DNA of 64,000 nt, from the NCBI GenBank assembly GCA_020638465.1, contig JACKIM010000002.1:1674001-1738000 (forward strand), in the 5' to 3' direction. The stretch is from Geminicoccaceae bacterium (GTDB lineage: Bacteria; Pseudomonadota; Alphaproteobacteria; Geminicoccales; Geminicoccaceae). The position numbers and the translations under genes are program-made. The notes under the pieces are model-generated. The model saw only the letters and a list, made by a program, of their open reading frames with translations, was not told where the DNA came from and ran no database searches. This document shows, piece by piece, positions 26,786 through 36,953 of this stretch. The number at the start of each line of letters is the position of its first letter. Positions within the stretch are counted from its first letter, which is position 1.

Positions 26786-27928
26786 TTACTGGTAGACGAT
26801 CTTCGGCGACGGCCTGCCACCGTTCCCGTTGCCTGCGCGCAATTTCTCGCCGACCTTCATGGCCAGTTGCAGATAGGCCTGCGCCAGCGGGCTCTGCGGA
26901 TCGCTGACGACGATCGGCGTGCCGCCATCGGATGTCTCGCGAATGGCGATGTCCAGCGGGATTCCTGCCAGGAAATCAACTTCGAACTGTTCGGCGCAGG
27001 CTTCCGCTCCACCATGCGCAAAAATCTCCGCGCGGTGACCGCATTGCGGACAGCAATAGTAGGACATGTTCTCGACAATTCCCAGGATGGGAACATCGAC
27101 GCGCCGGAACATGTTGATGGCCTTCTTCGCATCGAGGAGGGCGATGTCCTGCGGCGTGGAGACGATGACCGCGCCGGCGAGCGGAACTCGCTGGGCCATG
27201 GTGAGCTGCGCATCGCCCGTACCCGGCGGCATGTCGACGATCATGACGTCGAGCTCCCCCCACGCAACGTCGCCGAGCATCTGCTGCAGCGCGCTCTGGA
27301 CCATCGGACCGCGCCAGATCATCGGCGCGTCCTCATCGACGAGGAAGCCCATCGACATGATCTTGACGCCGTGGGAGACGAGCGGTTGCAGGCGGCTTCC
27401 GTCCGAGCTGGCGGGCCTGCCGCTCACGCCGGCCATGCGGGGCATGGAGGGTCCGTAGATGTCGGCATCGAGGAGGCCGACTTTCAAACCGTTGGCAGCA
27501 AGCCCCATGGCGAGATTGATGGCCGTTGTGGACTTGCCGACTCCCCCCTTGCCCGATGCGACCGCGACGATCGCCTTGCAATCCGGCACCAGCGGCGCCT
27601 GCTCCTGCGGCCGCTGCTGTTGCGGACGGGCTCCGCCCAGCGTCGGCGGAGGTCCGGCATTCTCGCGGCCTCCCGGCGCGCGCTCGGCCGTGAGCACGAC
27701 CGAACACGACAGGACCCCCTCCATGGCGCGCACCGCATCTTCGGCCGACTTGCGCATCTGTTCGAGACGTTCGGCCTCCCTGGGGTCGACATCGATGGCG
27801 AATCCGACATTGCCGTTCTTGACGACGATTCCACTCACAAGTCCGAGAGTGACGATGTCGGATTGACGCACCGGATGTCGAATTGCGCGCAACACGTTCA
27901 AAATCTGGTCGTTTGTCGGCTGGGTCAT
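26786..27928 (-). CDS. Mrp/ApbC (NBP35-like) iron-sulfur cluster carrier ATPase
   Basis: A 380-residue cytosolic P-loop protein. The N-terminal domain (about 1-90) is MIP18/DUF59-like and a low-complexity Pro/Gln linker follows. The ATPase has the deviant Walker A ASGKGGVGKSTTAINLA, the DADIYGPSMPRMAG switch, and MPPGTGDAQLT. CxxC (CCPQCGH) in the C-terminal part is where family members hold a bridging [4Fe-4S] cluster between two subunits for transfer to target proteins. It is transcribed divergently from hflK with about 113 bp between starts. Confidence 0.92.
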   Translation of the reverse strand: MTQPTNDQILNVLRAIRHPVRQSDIVTLGLVSGIVVKNGNVGFAIDVDPREAERLEQMRKSAEDAVRAMEGVLSCSVVLTAERAPGGRENAGPPPTLGGARPQQQRPQEQAPLVPDCKAIVAVASGKGGVGKSTTAINLAMGLAANGLKVGLLDADIYGPSMPRMAGVSGRPASSDGSRLQPLVSHGVKIMSMGFLVDEDAPMIWRGPMVQSALQQMLGDVAWGELDVMIVDMPPGTGDAQLTMAQRVPLAGAVIVSTPQDIALLDAKKAINMFRRVDVPILGIVENMSYYCCPQCGHRAEIFAHGGAEACAEQFEVDFLAGIPLDIAIRETSDGGTPIVVSDPQSPLAQAYLQLAMKVGEKLRAGNGNGGRPSPKIVYQ

Positions 27929-28041
27929 GGTTGAAGCCTGTGGTAAGAGCCCGATATACGAAGGCGAGTTCGCTTTTTTGGTCGGGTTTGATGCCGCAAG
28001 CGGCCCGTCACCCGTCTATCCTGCAACGAGGTGGTATTGGA

Positions 28042-29214
28042 ATGCCCTGGAACAATCAAGGCGGTGGAGGCTGGCAAGGCGGCGGAGGTGGCCAGGGGCC
28101 ATGGGGCGGCCGTCCCGGCGGCAATGGTGGTGGCAGTGGCCAGGGACCCGGGCAGCCGCCCGATCTCGAGGAACTGATCAAGCGCAGCCAGGAGAAGGTC
28201 AGGCAGCTCTTCCCGAAGGGAACGGGTAGCGGGGGCAGCGGCATAAGCAAGAAGGCCGCCATCCTCATTGCGTTGCTGGTCGTCGCATTCTGGGGGCTTA
28301 CGGGATTCTACCGCGTGCTGCCCGAGGAGCAGGGCGTGGAGCTCGTCTTCGGCAAGCTTTCCGATACCACCACGCCCGGCCTGAACTGGAACTGGCCGGC
28401 ACCGATCGGTTCGGTCGAGACGCCCCAGGTGACGCGCGTCAACCGTATCGAGGTGGGCTTTCGCAACAACGGACGTACGGGCGGGAATTCCCGCGAAGTG
28501 ACCAATGAAGCGCTGATGCTTACCGGCGACGAGAACATCATCGATGTCAATTTCGTCGTCCTTTGGAAGATTTCCAACGCAGCCGATTATCTCTTCAACA
28601 TCCGTGATCCCGAGTCGACGGTATTCGCCGCTGCGGAAAGCGTGATGCGCGAGATCATCGGCCAGACGCCCATCGCCGAGGCCACCACCGAAGGTCGCCG
28701 TGCAATCGAGCAGAAGGCCCGCGAACAGATGCAGGTGCTGATGAACGAGTACGGTGCCGGCATTCTCATCGACGAGGTGCAGCTGCAGAAGGCCGACCCG
28801 CCGCAGGAAGTCATCGATGCGTTCCGCGATGTGCAGAGGGCACAGGCGGACCGCGAACGTGCCCAGAACGAGGCCGAAGCCTTCTCCAACGACATCATCC
28901 CGCGCGCCCGGGGCGAAGCCGAGCGGTTGCTGCAGGAGGCTCAGGCCTACGAGCAGGAAGTCGTCGCCCGTGCCAGCGGTGAGGCACAACGGTTCAAGGC
29001 GGTGCTCGATGAGTACACCAAGGCCAAGGATGTCACCGTTCGAAGAATTTATCTTGAGACCATGGAAGAAATCCTCGCCGGGATGAACAAGGTGATCATC
29101 GACAAGGACGCCGGCGACAATGGCGTCGTTCCCTACTTGCCGTTGCCGGAACTCAGGAATCGCGCTGGTCAGTCCGATCAGGCTACCCCCCGGCCCGAAG
29201 GAGCAGCGCAATGA
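28042..29214 (+). CDS. hflK: HflK, membrane protease regulator
   Basis: A 390-residue SPFH-domain protein. It starts at ATG 28042 with GAGGTGG upstream. The first 45 residues are very Gly/Gln-rich (MPWNNQGGGGWQGGGG), as in other HflK, then one membrane helix (AAILIALLVVAFWGLTGF), then the band-7 domain with FYRVLPEEQGVELVFGK and TGDENIIDVNFVVLWKI. With HflC it forms a large assembly that surrounds and modulates FtsH at the inner membrane. The stop overlaps the hflC start by ATGA. Confidence 0.95.
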   Translation: MPWNNQGGGGWQGGGGGQGPWGGRPGGNGGGSGQGPGQPPDLEELIKRSQEKVRQLFPKGTGSGGSGISKKAAILIALLVVAFWGLTGFYRVLPEEQGVELVFGKLSDTTTPGLNWNWPAPIGSVETPQVTRVNRIEVGFRNNGRTGGNSREVTNEALMLTGDENIIDVNFVVLWKISNAADYLFNIRDPESTVFAAAESVMREIIGQTPIAEATTEGRRAIEQKAREQMQVLMNEYGAGILIDEVQLQKADPPQEVIDAFRDVQRAQADRERAQNEAEAFSNDIIPRARGEAERLLQEAQAYEQEVVARASGEAQRFKAVLDEYTKAKDVTVRRIYLETMEEILAGMNKVIIDKDAGDNGVVPYLPLPELRNRAGQSDQATPRPEGAAQ

Positions 29215-30098
29215 GCAAGCCCGTCAAGATCGGCCTCGCCATCGCCGCCGCCGCCATTATCCTGATCATTCTCAATGGCGTCTTCGTCGTCCACCAGACC
29301 CAGCAGGCTCTGGTTGTCCGGTTTGGCAATCCGGTACGCCAGATCACGGAGGCCGGGCTGAACTGGAAGGTTCCGCTCATTCAGCAGGTCGAGTTCTTCG
29401 AAAAGCGCGTGCTCGACTATGACGCCGATCCCGTGGAACTCATTCTCGGTGATCAGAAGCGACTGGTTGTTGATGCCTTCACGCGATATCGCATCAACAA
29501 TGCCCTGCTCTTTCGCCAGTCTGCCGGCAATGAGACCCAGTTCCGCTCCCAGCTTGAGCCGATCGTCTTTTCCGCATTGCGCAGCGTCCTCGGCGAGGTC
29601 TCGCTGTTCCAGGTACTTTCCGAAGACCGCAATGCGCTCATGGGGCGGATTCGCGACGAAGCCAATCGTGCGCTGAAACAGTTCGGCGTCGAGGTCGTCG
29701 ACATCCGGATCAAGCGTGCCGATCTTCCCAAGGAGAACAGCGAGGCGATCTTCCGGCGGATGCAGACCGAACGCGAGCGTGAGGCCAAGGAGTTGCGGGC
29801 GCAGGGTGCCGAGCTTGCACAGCGCATCCGTGCTCGCGCGGATCGCGAGCGACGCGTGCTGATCGCCGAGGCCAAACGTGACGCAGATGTCACACGCGGC
29901 AAGGGAGATGCCGAAGCCGTCCGTATCTTCGCCGAGTCCTTCGGTCAGGACCTGAGCTTCTTCGACTTCTACCGGTCGATGCAGGCCTATCGCAAGGCTC
30001 TGGCCGGAGACGCCACCAGTCTCGTCATGTCGCCGGATAGTGAGTTCTTTCGTTACATCAAGGGATTGCCGGGGGAATCTGACGCGACTGGTCGCTGA
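29211..30098 (+). CDS. hflC: HflC, membrane protease regulator
   Basis: A 295-residue partner of HflK. One N-terminal membrane helix (IGLAIAAAAIILIILNGVFVV) leads into the SPFH domain (VHQTQQALVVRFGNPVRQ) and a charged coiled-coil segment (about 175-225, ERAKELRAQGAEL-type heptads). The helix near the end (SFFDFYRSMQAYRKAL) and the segment SLVMSPDSEFFRYIKG are typical of HflC. Order hflK-hflC-DUF2065-Do protease is well conserved in proteobacteria and fits membrane-protein quality control. Confidence 0.95.
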   Translation: MSKPVKIGLAIAAAAIILIILNGVFVVHQTQQALVVRFGNPVRQITEAGLNWKVPLIQQVEFFEKRVLDYDADPVELILGDQKRLVVDAFTRYRINNALLFRQSAGNETQFRSQLEPIVFSALRSVLGEVSLFQVLSEDRNALMGRIRDEANRALKQFGVEVVDIRIKRADLPKENSEAIFRRMQTEREREAKELRAQGAELAQRIRARADRERRVLIAEAKRDADVTRGKGDAEAVRIFAESFGQDLSFFDFYRSMQAYRKALAGDATSLVMSPDSEFFRYIKGLPGESDATGR

Positions 30099-30121
30099 TC
30101 CTGCAAGGGGCGGGCACGGCT

Positions 30122-30307
30122 GTGCATGATCTGGGGACTGCGCTGGCACTTTTGCTAGTGGTAGAAGGTCTGTTGTGGGCATTGTTCCCTGATGGGATGA
30201 AACGGGCGATGGCCACCGCGTTGCAGCTGGATAGCCAGTTGCTCCGATGGGGTGGTCTCGTCTTTGCAACCGTCGGTGTAATGTTGGTTTGGCTCATTCG
30301 CAGTTGA
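30122..30307 (+). CDS. Small DUF2065 membrane protein (YjeT-like)
   Basis: A 61-residue protein starting at GTG 30122. It has two hydrophobic segments (LGTALALLLVVEGLLWALFP and GGLVFATVGVMLVWLI) around the polar link DGMKRAMA. Length, the LVVEGLLWALFPDGMK motif and placement between hflC and a Do protease match DUF2065/YjeT. The function is unknown. It begins 23 bases after hflC and is presumably in the same operon. Confidence 0.85.
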   Translation: MHDLGTALALLLVVEGLLWALFPDGMKRAMATALQLDSQLLRWGGLVFATVGVMLVWLIRS

Positions 30308-30432
30308 CGGACGCATGCGCCTTCGCGCATCGTGCCTCTCGTTCTCGCTACGGTAGAGCCAGAACCTTCATCATGCAGGCAACGGTCGTGTCGCGGGGGC
30401 GCGGCCAGTTCGAATCCTGAAAGGAGCTTTGA

Positions 30433-31959
30433 ATGCGGTCTCGCGTGTTTGAGACGCTCATCCAGCATCGTCAGCTCGGGCGGGGACTCGGGCGCCTGGT
30501 ACTGGTCGTGGCGGTACAACTCGCGTTCATTGCCAACGGGGTCTCAGGTCCGGCCGAGGCGCAGCAACTGCCCCCGGTGGCGGGCTTTGGTGACCTTGTC
30601 GACAAGGTCGGTCCCGCGGTTGTACGGATATCTGCAGGTAAACAGAACGGCGGCAACGAGGAAGTACCGATGCCGCAGTTCCCACCGGGTTCGCCTTTCG
30701 AGGAGTTCTTCAAGGACTTTTTCGAACGCGATCAACAGAACCAGCCGCAACGTCCCCGCCGGGCAATGTCGCAGGGTTCCGGCTTTGTCATTGATGCCGA
30801 GGGTTATGTCGTCACGAACAATCATGTCGTGGCCGATGCCGACGACATCACCGTCATCTTTCAGGACGAGAAGGAGTACATCGCCGAGCTGATCGGTCGA
30901 GACCCCAAGACCGATCTCGCCTTGCTCAAGATCGAAAGCGATGACGGATCGCCCTTCCCCTTCGTCGAATGGGCCGACAGCGACAGGGTTCGTGTCGGCG
31001 ACTGGATGGTAGCCATCGGCAATCCGTTCGGTCTGGGCTTTTCGGTCACGGCCGGCATCGTTTCGGCGCGCGGCAGGGACATCCGCGCCGGTCCCTATGA
31101 CGACTTCTTCCAGGTGGATGCGGCGATCAATCGCGGCAATTCCGGTGGTCCGAGCTTCACGCTTGAAGGCAGGGTATTCGGCGTCAATACGGCGATATTC
31201 TCCCCATCGGGCGGAAATGTCGGCATCGGCTTCGCCATTCCCTCGAACCTTGCCCGCAACATCGTCACCAACCTGAAGAACGACGGCCGGGTGGCTCGTG
31301 GCTGGCTGGGCGTGCGGATCCAGAATGTGACCCCCGACCTCGCCGAAGGTCTCGGCCTGGAGACGGTGGCGGGAGCCCTTGTGGCCAGCGTCACCGCGGA
31401 TGGTCCGGCTGCAGTCGCAGGTATCGAAGCGGGCGATGTCATCCTCACGTTCGATGACAAGGCCATCGATCAGATGCGTTCCCTGCCGCGCATCGTTGCC
31501 GAGACGGAGATCGGCAAGGAAGTGAATGTCGATGTCTGGCGCCGCGGATCGCGCATGTCCGTCACGGTCACACTTGGCGAGCTGCCGGACGATGAGGACA
31601 TGGCGCAGGCCGATCAGGGCAGTGGAGGTGACGACCCGGTGCCGTCACGCAACACCGCCGAAGTCACCGCCCTGGGCATCACCATCAGTGGTCTGGATGA
31701 TGAACTCCGCACCCAGTACGGCATCGAGGCCGACGTCAGGGGCGTGGTCATCGTCTCGGTCGAGCCCGGCAGCTATGCGGAGGAGGAAACCCTTCAGCCC
31801 GGCGACCTCATCACCGAAGTCAATCAGGAGGAGGTATCCTCGCCTCCGGAAGTTCTGGCACGGGTCAATCAGGCCCAGAGTGAAGGCAAGAAGTCGGTGC
31901 TGCTGCTGATTAACCGGCAGGGAGATCTTCGCTTTATCGCGATCAAGATCGCCGAATGA
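30433..31959 (+). CDS. Do/DegP family periplasmic serine protease
   Basis: A 508-residue protease of the HtrA type. A signal peptide with an unusually long basic n-region (hydrophobic core about 21-36, ending AEAQ) exports it. The catalytic triad is His131 (VVTNNHVV), Asp161 (DPKTDLALLKIE) and Ser237 (NRGNSGGPS). Two PDZ domains follow, about 290-385 and 420-505. It degrades or refolds damaged envelope proteins. The gene follows hflKC after a gap of 125 bp and ends at a clear terminator. Confidence 0.94.
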   Translation: MRSRVFETLIQHRQLGRGLGRLVLVVAVQLAFIANGVSGPAEAQQLPPVAGFGDLVDKVGPAVVRISAGKQNGGNEEVPMPQFPPGSPFEEFFKDFFERDQQNQPQRPRRAMSQGSGFVIDAEGYVVTNNHVVADADDITVIFQDEKEYIAELIGRDPKTDLALLKIESDDGSPFPFVEWADSDRVRVGDWMVAIGNPFGLGFSVTAGIVSARGRDIRAGPYDDFFQVDAAINRGNSGGPSFTLEGRVFGVNTAIFSPSGGNVGIGFAIPSNLARNIVTNLKNDGRVARGWLGVRIQNVTPDLAEGLGLETVAGALVASVTADGPAAVAGIEAGDVILTFDDKAIDQMRSLPRIVAETEIGKEVNVDVWRRGSRMSVTVTLGELPDDEDMAQADQGSGGDDPVPSRNTAEVTALGITISGLDDELRTQYGIEADVRGVVIVSVEPGSYAEEETLQPGDLITEVNQEEVSSPPEVLARVNQAQSEGKKSVLLLINRQGDLRFIAIKIAE

Positions 31960-31997
31960 CATGATTGGGGGAGCGACGGTTCCCGCATGGCATCATC

Positions 31998-32034
31998 CAA
32001 CGCCCGCCGGCATTCTCCCGGCGGGCGTTGTTGT
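31998..32034 (+). terminator. Rho-independent terminator after the Do protease gene
   Basis: A perfect 13-bp GC-rich stem (31998-32010 with 32018-32030) with a 7-base loop is followed by TTGTCT. It lies 39 bases after the protease stop and before the convergent oxidoreductase gene. The poor T-run on the plus side is balanced by the very strong stem. Confidence 0.8.
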
Positions 32035-32055
32035 CTGAACTCGTTATTGCCTCAC

Positions 32056-33231
32056 TCAGGCGAAGGTTGACACACCGGTTTCATGCCAGGTTCCGCTCTT
32101 CGCCGATGCGAGAATTGCGTCGCAAACCCTTTGCGTTTCCAGCGCATCCCGGAATGTCGGGTGACAGGCTTCGCCACGGCCGCTTGCATCGAGAAAATCG
32201 GCCAACGCGTGGGTGAAACTGTGCTCGTAGCCTATGATCAGCCCCGGCACCCACCAGTGATCCATATAGGGATGTTCGAAATTGGTCACATGCACCTTGC
32301 GCCATCCGGTCAGCCGATCATCGACCTTCGTCCCGGTTGCCTGCGAGACATATTCAAACAATTCGAGATATTCGGGTTCATGCAGATCGAAGGCCAGCGA
32401 TCCGTTCATGCCGTTCAGTTCGAAGGTCTTGAGCGCCTTGTGCCCGCGGGCGTAGCGCGTGCTCTCGAACAGGCCCAGCGAACCGTTGGCGAAACGTGCC
32501 ATGACCATGGCCGCATCATCGATCTCGACGGGCTCCTTTTTACCGGTTTCCTGATGGACGCGCTCCTTGATGAAGGTTTCGGTGGTGGCCGAGACGGAAG
32601 TGACCGGACCGTTGAGCCACATGGCCGTGTCGATGTTGTGCGCCAGCAGGTCCCCGGTCACGCCCGAACCCGCAACGGAGGCATCGAGCCGCCAGAGCGC
32701 CGCGCCACCCTGCGGCACGTCCTCCGACATCGTCCAGTCTTGCAGGAATTGTGCACGATAGTGGAACGGGCGCCCGCAGAATCCCTCTTCCACCAGCAGG
32801 TGCGCCAGTGAGACCGATGGCAGCCGGCGGTAATTGTACCAGACCATGTTCGGCACACCGGCCGACTCGACGGCCGCCACCATCGCCTCGCCTTCGGCGA
32901 CATTCATCGCCAGCGGCTTTTCCGTCAGGACCCACTTGCCCGCCTGCGCCGCGGCAATCGCGATGTCCTTGTGCAGATGGTTGGGCGCGCAGATATCGAT
33001 CATGTCGATATCGTCACGTTCAACCAGACGGCGCCAGTCACTTTCGACCGAACCATAGCCCCACCTCCCCGCGAAGGCCTCGGCCTGTTCGATATTGCGC
33101 GCCGCAAGTGCCTTGAGCTCGATATCATAGGGTAGATCGAAGAATCTCCCCACTTGGCGATAGGCATTGGAATGTGCCTTCCCCATGAAGCCATAGCCAA
33201 CCAGACCGACTCGCAATTTGTCCTTCGACAT
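32056..33231 (-). CDS. Gfo/Idh/MocA family NAD(P)-dependent oxidoreductase
   Basis: A 391-residue dehydrogenase. The Rossmann motif [17 protein letters not shown] is at the start, and the sugar-dehydrogenase signature [11 protein letters not shown] follows near residue 105, with the active-site Lys of EKP. The C-terminal half holds [19 protein letters not shown], the catalytic Asp/His segment, and a substrate-binding sheet. Members oxidise or reduce sugars and inositols; [16 protein letters not shown] near residue 325 resembles inositol or glycoside dehydrogenase paralogues but does not fix the substrate. The gene stands alone. Confidence 0.85.
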   Translation of the reverse strand: MSKDKLRVGLVGYGFMGKAHSNAYRQVGRFFDLPYDIELKALAARNIEQAEAFAGRWGYGSVESDWRRLVERDDIDMIDICAPNHLHKDIAIAAAQAGKWVLTEKPLAMNVAEGEAMVAAVESAGVPNMVWYNYRRLPSVSLAHLLVEEGFCGRPFHYRAQFLQDWTMSEDVPQGGAALWRLDASVAGSGVTGDLLAHNIDTAMWLNGPVTSVSATTETFIKERVHQETGKKEPVEIDDAAMVMARFANGSLGLFESTRYARGHKALKTFELNGMNGSLAFDLHEPEYLELFEYVSQATGTKVDDRLTGWRKVHVTNFEHPYMDHWWVPGLIIGYEHSFTHALADFLDASGRGEACHPTFRDALETQRVCDAILASAKSGTWHETGVSTFA

Positions 33232-33333
33232 CTTGTCCCTCCCCGTTGGGTCGTTGCCGTTCTACTCTACCCACGAGCCGAGGCCACGATAAGCCCCACG
33301 ACGGCGATTGGGGAAATTCGAGGGAGGATCGAC

Positions 33334-34540
<1,207 letters not shown>

Positions 34541-34542
<2 letters not shown>

Positions 34543-34573
34543 GACACGGGCTGACCTCGAGACACGGGCTGAC
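34541..34573. repeat. Short tandem direct repeat after the thiolase gene
   Basis: A 15-base sequence, GAGACACGGGCTGAC, occurs at 34541-34555 and again at 34559-34573, three bases apart. The first copy includes the end of the thiolase stop codon. It looks like a small replication-slippage duplication at the 3' end of the gene; no function is apparent. Confidence 0.7.
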
Positions 34574-34662
34574 AATGAGCGGCGTACCGGCCCCCACCCG
34601 GTCGAGATGCGTGATAAACGGATTTCCCGCCCGCCGGCAGGGCGATATTTTCCGACAGCCGT

Positions 34663-36255
34663 TCACCCCCAGAGCAATGCGTCATCCTCCTCGGTGTCCT
34701 GCGCCGCGGTCACTTCCGGCCGGACAGTGTTGGCATCGGCATTTTTTCGCCCCATGGCGATCAGTTCATCGAATTTCCCGATCTGCCCGTCGAACTCCAC
34801 CCCCGTCTTTTCGAAACTCGACCGGCGCACCGTGGCTTCCATCGTCTGGTCAAGGGGGAGCTTCACGATGATCCGGTCACCGACGGCAAGGTCAAAGTCG
34901 TTTCGCCCCGAAGGCCTCGCCAATGCCGCGCCGAACAGCGACAGATCGACGGCATCCGTCTCGTAGCGATCCATGCCACGGCGAACCTCGACCGGCAGGA
35001 GCACGTCGATGCGCTCATATACCCGCCGGTTGCCAACGGCCGAACCACGAAGGATCTGGGTCAGGTTGTTGCGCAGGTCATGAACGGATTCCGTCATGGC
35101 CAGACAGTCCTTCTGGATGGCCTGCGCCGATTCCTCCGATACGGAAAGGGCGTCGCACGCCAGGGAAGCGCTGTCGACCACAGCATTGATAAGATCGGAA
35201 AGATTGCGCGTTTCGTCGCCAATCCTGTCGACGACACCGCGCTGCTCGTCAACGACCTCCGCAATACCGAGCGTTTGTCGGTCGACCGTACCGACCGTCC
35301 CCTCGAGTTCGTGCAACACCTCTGAGATCGACCCCGTGGAACGACGGACGGCATCGATTTTCTGTGATACCTCGCTCGACGCGGCAGCCGCCCGCCGAGC
35401 CAGGTTCTTGACTTCATCGGCCACCACAATGAAGCCCTTGCCCGCCTCACCGGCCCTTGCTGCCTCGATCGTGGCATTGATCGCCAGCATGTTAGTACGA
35501 TGGGCTATCGAGCCGATCAGTTCCACGATCGTCGAGATCTCGGTGGCACTGGCAAGCAAACGGTCACGCTCGCGGGCGACCCGGGTGAGAACCTCGATCG
35601 CTGTCCTCAGGGCCTCGCGAGTGTCTTCCGTTTCGCGGTCGATGCGGGCCATGGCCGAGACCAGTTGGCCGGTCTCGCTCGACAACCCCTCGATGCTCGT
35701 CCGGCCCACATGGCTCGATTCGACGAGACCATTGCTGCGCTCGCGCATATCGCCGAATTGCATGAGCATGGCGAATGCCGACTGGCTCATTTCGTCTGCG
35801 CACAGGATCACGCTCTTGACCGAGCGGCTCATCTCCGTATCGACATTGTCCGTGAGGACATTGAGCAGCTTGCGCTGCGCCTCCGGCAGGATATCCGCAA
35901 GGCCGGAGAGCGAACTGGCATTGATTTCCTCGTCCGCAACCTCATCGCCAGTGCCGGGCGATGGATGACCCGGCATCTGCCCGCGATCATGAGGATCCCG
36001 GAGGATCGGAATGACCGAAAGGAACGATCTCGAGTACCATTCCCCGACACGGGATGATCGCAGTAGGTAGGCCATTCCCAGGGCCACCTGCATCCAGGCC
36101 ACGACGATGCCGAGCATTCCGACAGGGGAAACATGCGTCGTGTCATTCCACGCCGCAATCTGGATGCCCCCTGCAAGGGCCATCAACCCACTGATGACCG
36201 TACCGGGACTCTCTATCTGTACTCGAAGAGACAAATGCTGGTATCCCGTCGCCAA
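34663..36255 (-). CDS. Chemoreceptor-like protein with C-terminal PilZ domain
   Basis: A 530-residue protein. Two membrane helices near the N-terminus (about 18-36 and 45-66) have hardly any loop between them, so there is no periplasmic sensor. Residues about 130-410 are a chemoreceptor signalling coiled coil with the tip [19 protein letters not shown]. The last 100 residues form a PilZ domain: [16 protein letters not shown] supplies the RxxxR-type arginines and DLSLFGAAL the D/NxSxxG motif, both needed for cyclic di-GMP binding. It likely links c-di-GMP to chemotaxis or motility. Start is TTG 36255 by the longest frame; an ATG at 36183 is possible but would cut into the first helix. It lies 107 bp beyond the che operon, same strand. 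Confidence 0.82.
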   Translation of the reverse strand: MATGYQHLSLRVQIESPGTVISGLMALAGGIQIAAWNDTTHVSPVGMLGIVVAWMQVALGMAYLLRSSRVGEWYSRSFLSVIPILRDPHDRGQMPGHPSPGTGDEVADEEINASSLSGLADILPEAQRKLLNVLTDNVDTEMSRSVKSVILCADEMSQSAFAMLMQFGDMRERSNGLVESSHVGRTSIEGLSSETGQLVSAMARIDRETEDTREALRTAIEVLTRVARERDRLLASATEISTIVELIGSIAHRTNMLAINATIEAARAGEAGKGFIVVADEVKNLARRAAAASSEVSQKIDAVRRSTGSISEVLHELEGTVGTVDRQTLGIAEVVDEQRGVVDRIGDETRNLSDLINAVVDSASLACDALSVSEESAQAIQKDCLAMTESVHDLRNNLTQILRGSAVGNRRVYERIDVLLPVEVRRGMDRYETDAVDLSLFGAALARPSGRNDFDLAVGDRIIVKLPLDQTMEATVRRSSFEKTGVEFDGQIGKFDELIAMGRKNADANTVRPEVTAAQDTEEDDALLWG

Positions 36256-36362
36256 GGTGACCGCCTTGAGTATATCCTGAAAACCCTAACAACGGGTTGT
36301 CAAAAACCTCAAGGTTGAATTTCTCTCATATCTTTTCACTAACTGTAGATATTCCCGGACTG

Positions 36363-36950
36363 TCAGAAGATGGTCACCGAATCGTTGTCGTCGTCATCCG
36401 GCAAGGCGTCTGCATCCGGCTGCATGAGGCGCTCGTCCGGATAGGATCGGGCCATCACGGCCTGCAATCGCCGGCGCAGCGCTCCCAGGTGGCAGCTGTC
36501 AACCATCGCCAGGGCAGCATCGGCCTCATCGCCGGCAGCGATCCGTCCCTCGCGATCAATCAGCGAGCGCAACGTGCCAGCGACATCCCGCAGGCAGGCG
36601 ATCCGCTGGCAGGCTTCGTCATGATACTGCATGTCGCGCACCAGCCGCGCCAGTCCCCCCGTATCGGGGGCATAGCCGGTCGGATCGCCGGTAACGAGGT
36701 TGGCCCGTCCACCATGTCCTGCAAGAGTCGCGATCAGTTCGACCTGCGAGGCCAGTCCGCTGGCCTTGTCCTCGATCAGCCCGGCCAGTTCCGCCAGTTC
36801 TTCATCGAACCAGCCGAGCACGACCGAGTTCAGCCCCGGTCGGCAGGGATCGTCGGTCGCCCGCCGGCCATGGCAATCGCCATGGACCGTGGCTGCCGGG
36901 ATCGTTTGATCGTCCCCTTTGCGGTCGCGCCCCTGCCTGCGATCCGTCAT
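36363..36950 (-). CDS. Candidate CheZ-like CheY phosphatase (unannotated che-operon protein)
   Basis: A 195-residue protein directly after cheB (3-base gap). It has no family I can name with certainty. Residues 46-75 and 95-165 look helical. The segment MQYHDEACQRIACL (107-120) contains Asp111 and Gln115, the same D-x3-Q spacing as the catalytic Asp143/Gln147 of CheZ, whose context is FQDLTGQ. The C-terminus is a run of acidic residues (185-189) ending in VTIF, recalling the acidic tail of CheZ that ends in Phe and binds CheY. Operon place, length, motif and tail point to a divergent CheZ. The first 40 residues are low-complexity and may be untranslated. Function is inferred, not shown. Confidence 0.6.
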   Translation of the reverse strand: MTDRRQGRDRKGDDQTIPAATVHGDCHGRRATDDPCRPGLNSVVLGWFDEELAELAGLIEDKASGLASQVELIATLAGHGGRANLVTGDPTGYAPDTGGLARLVRDMQYHDEACQRIACLRDVAGTLRSLIDREGRIAAGDEADAALAMVDSCHLGALRRRLQAVMARSYPDERLMQPDADALPDDDDNDSVTIF

Positions 36951-36953
36951 GCC

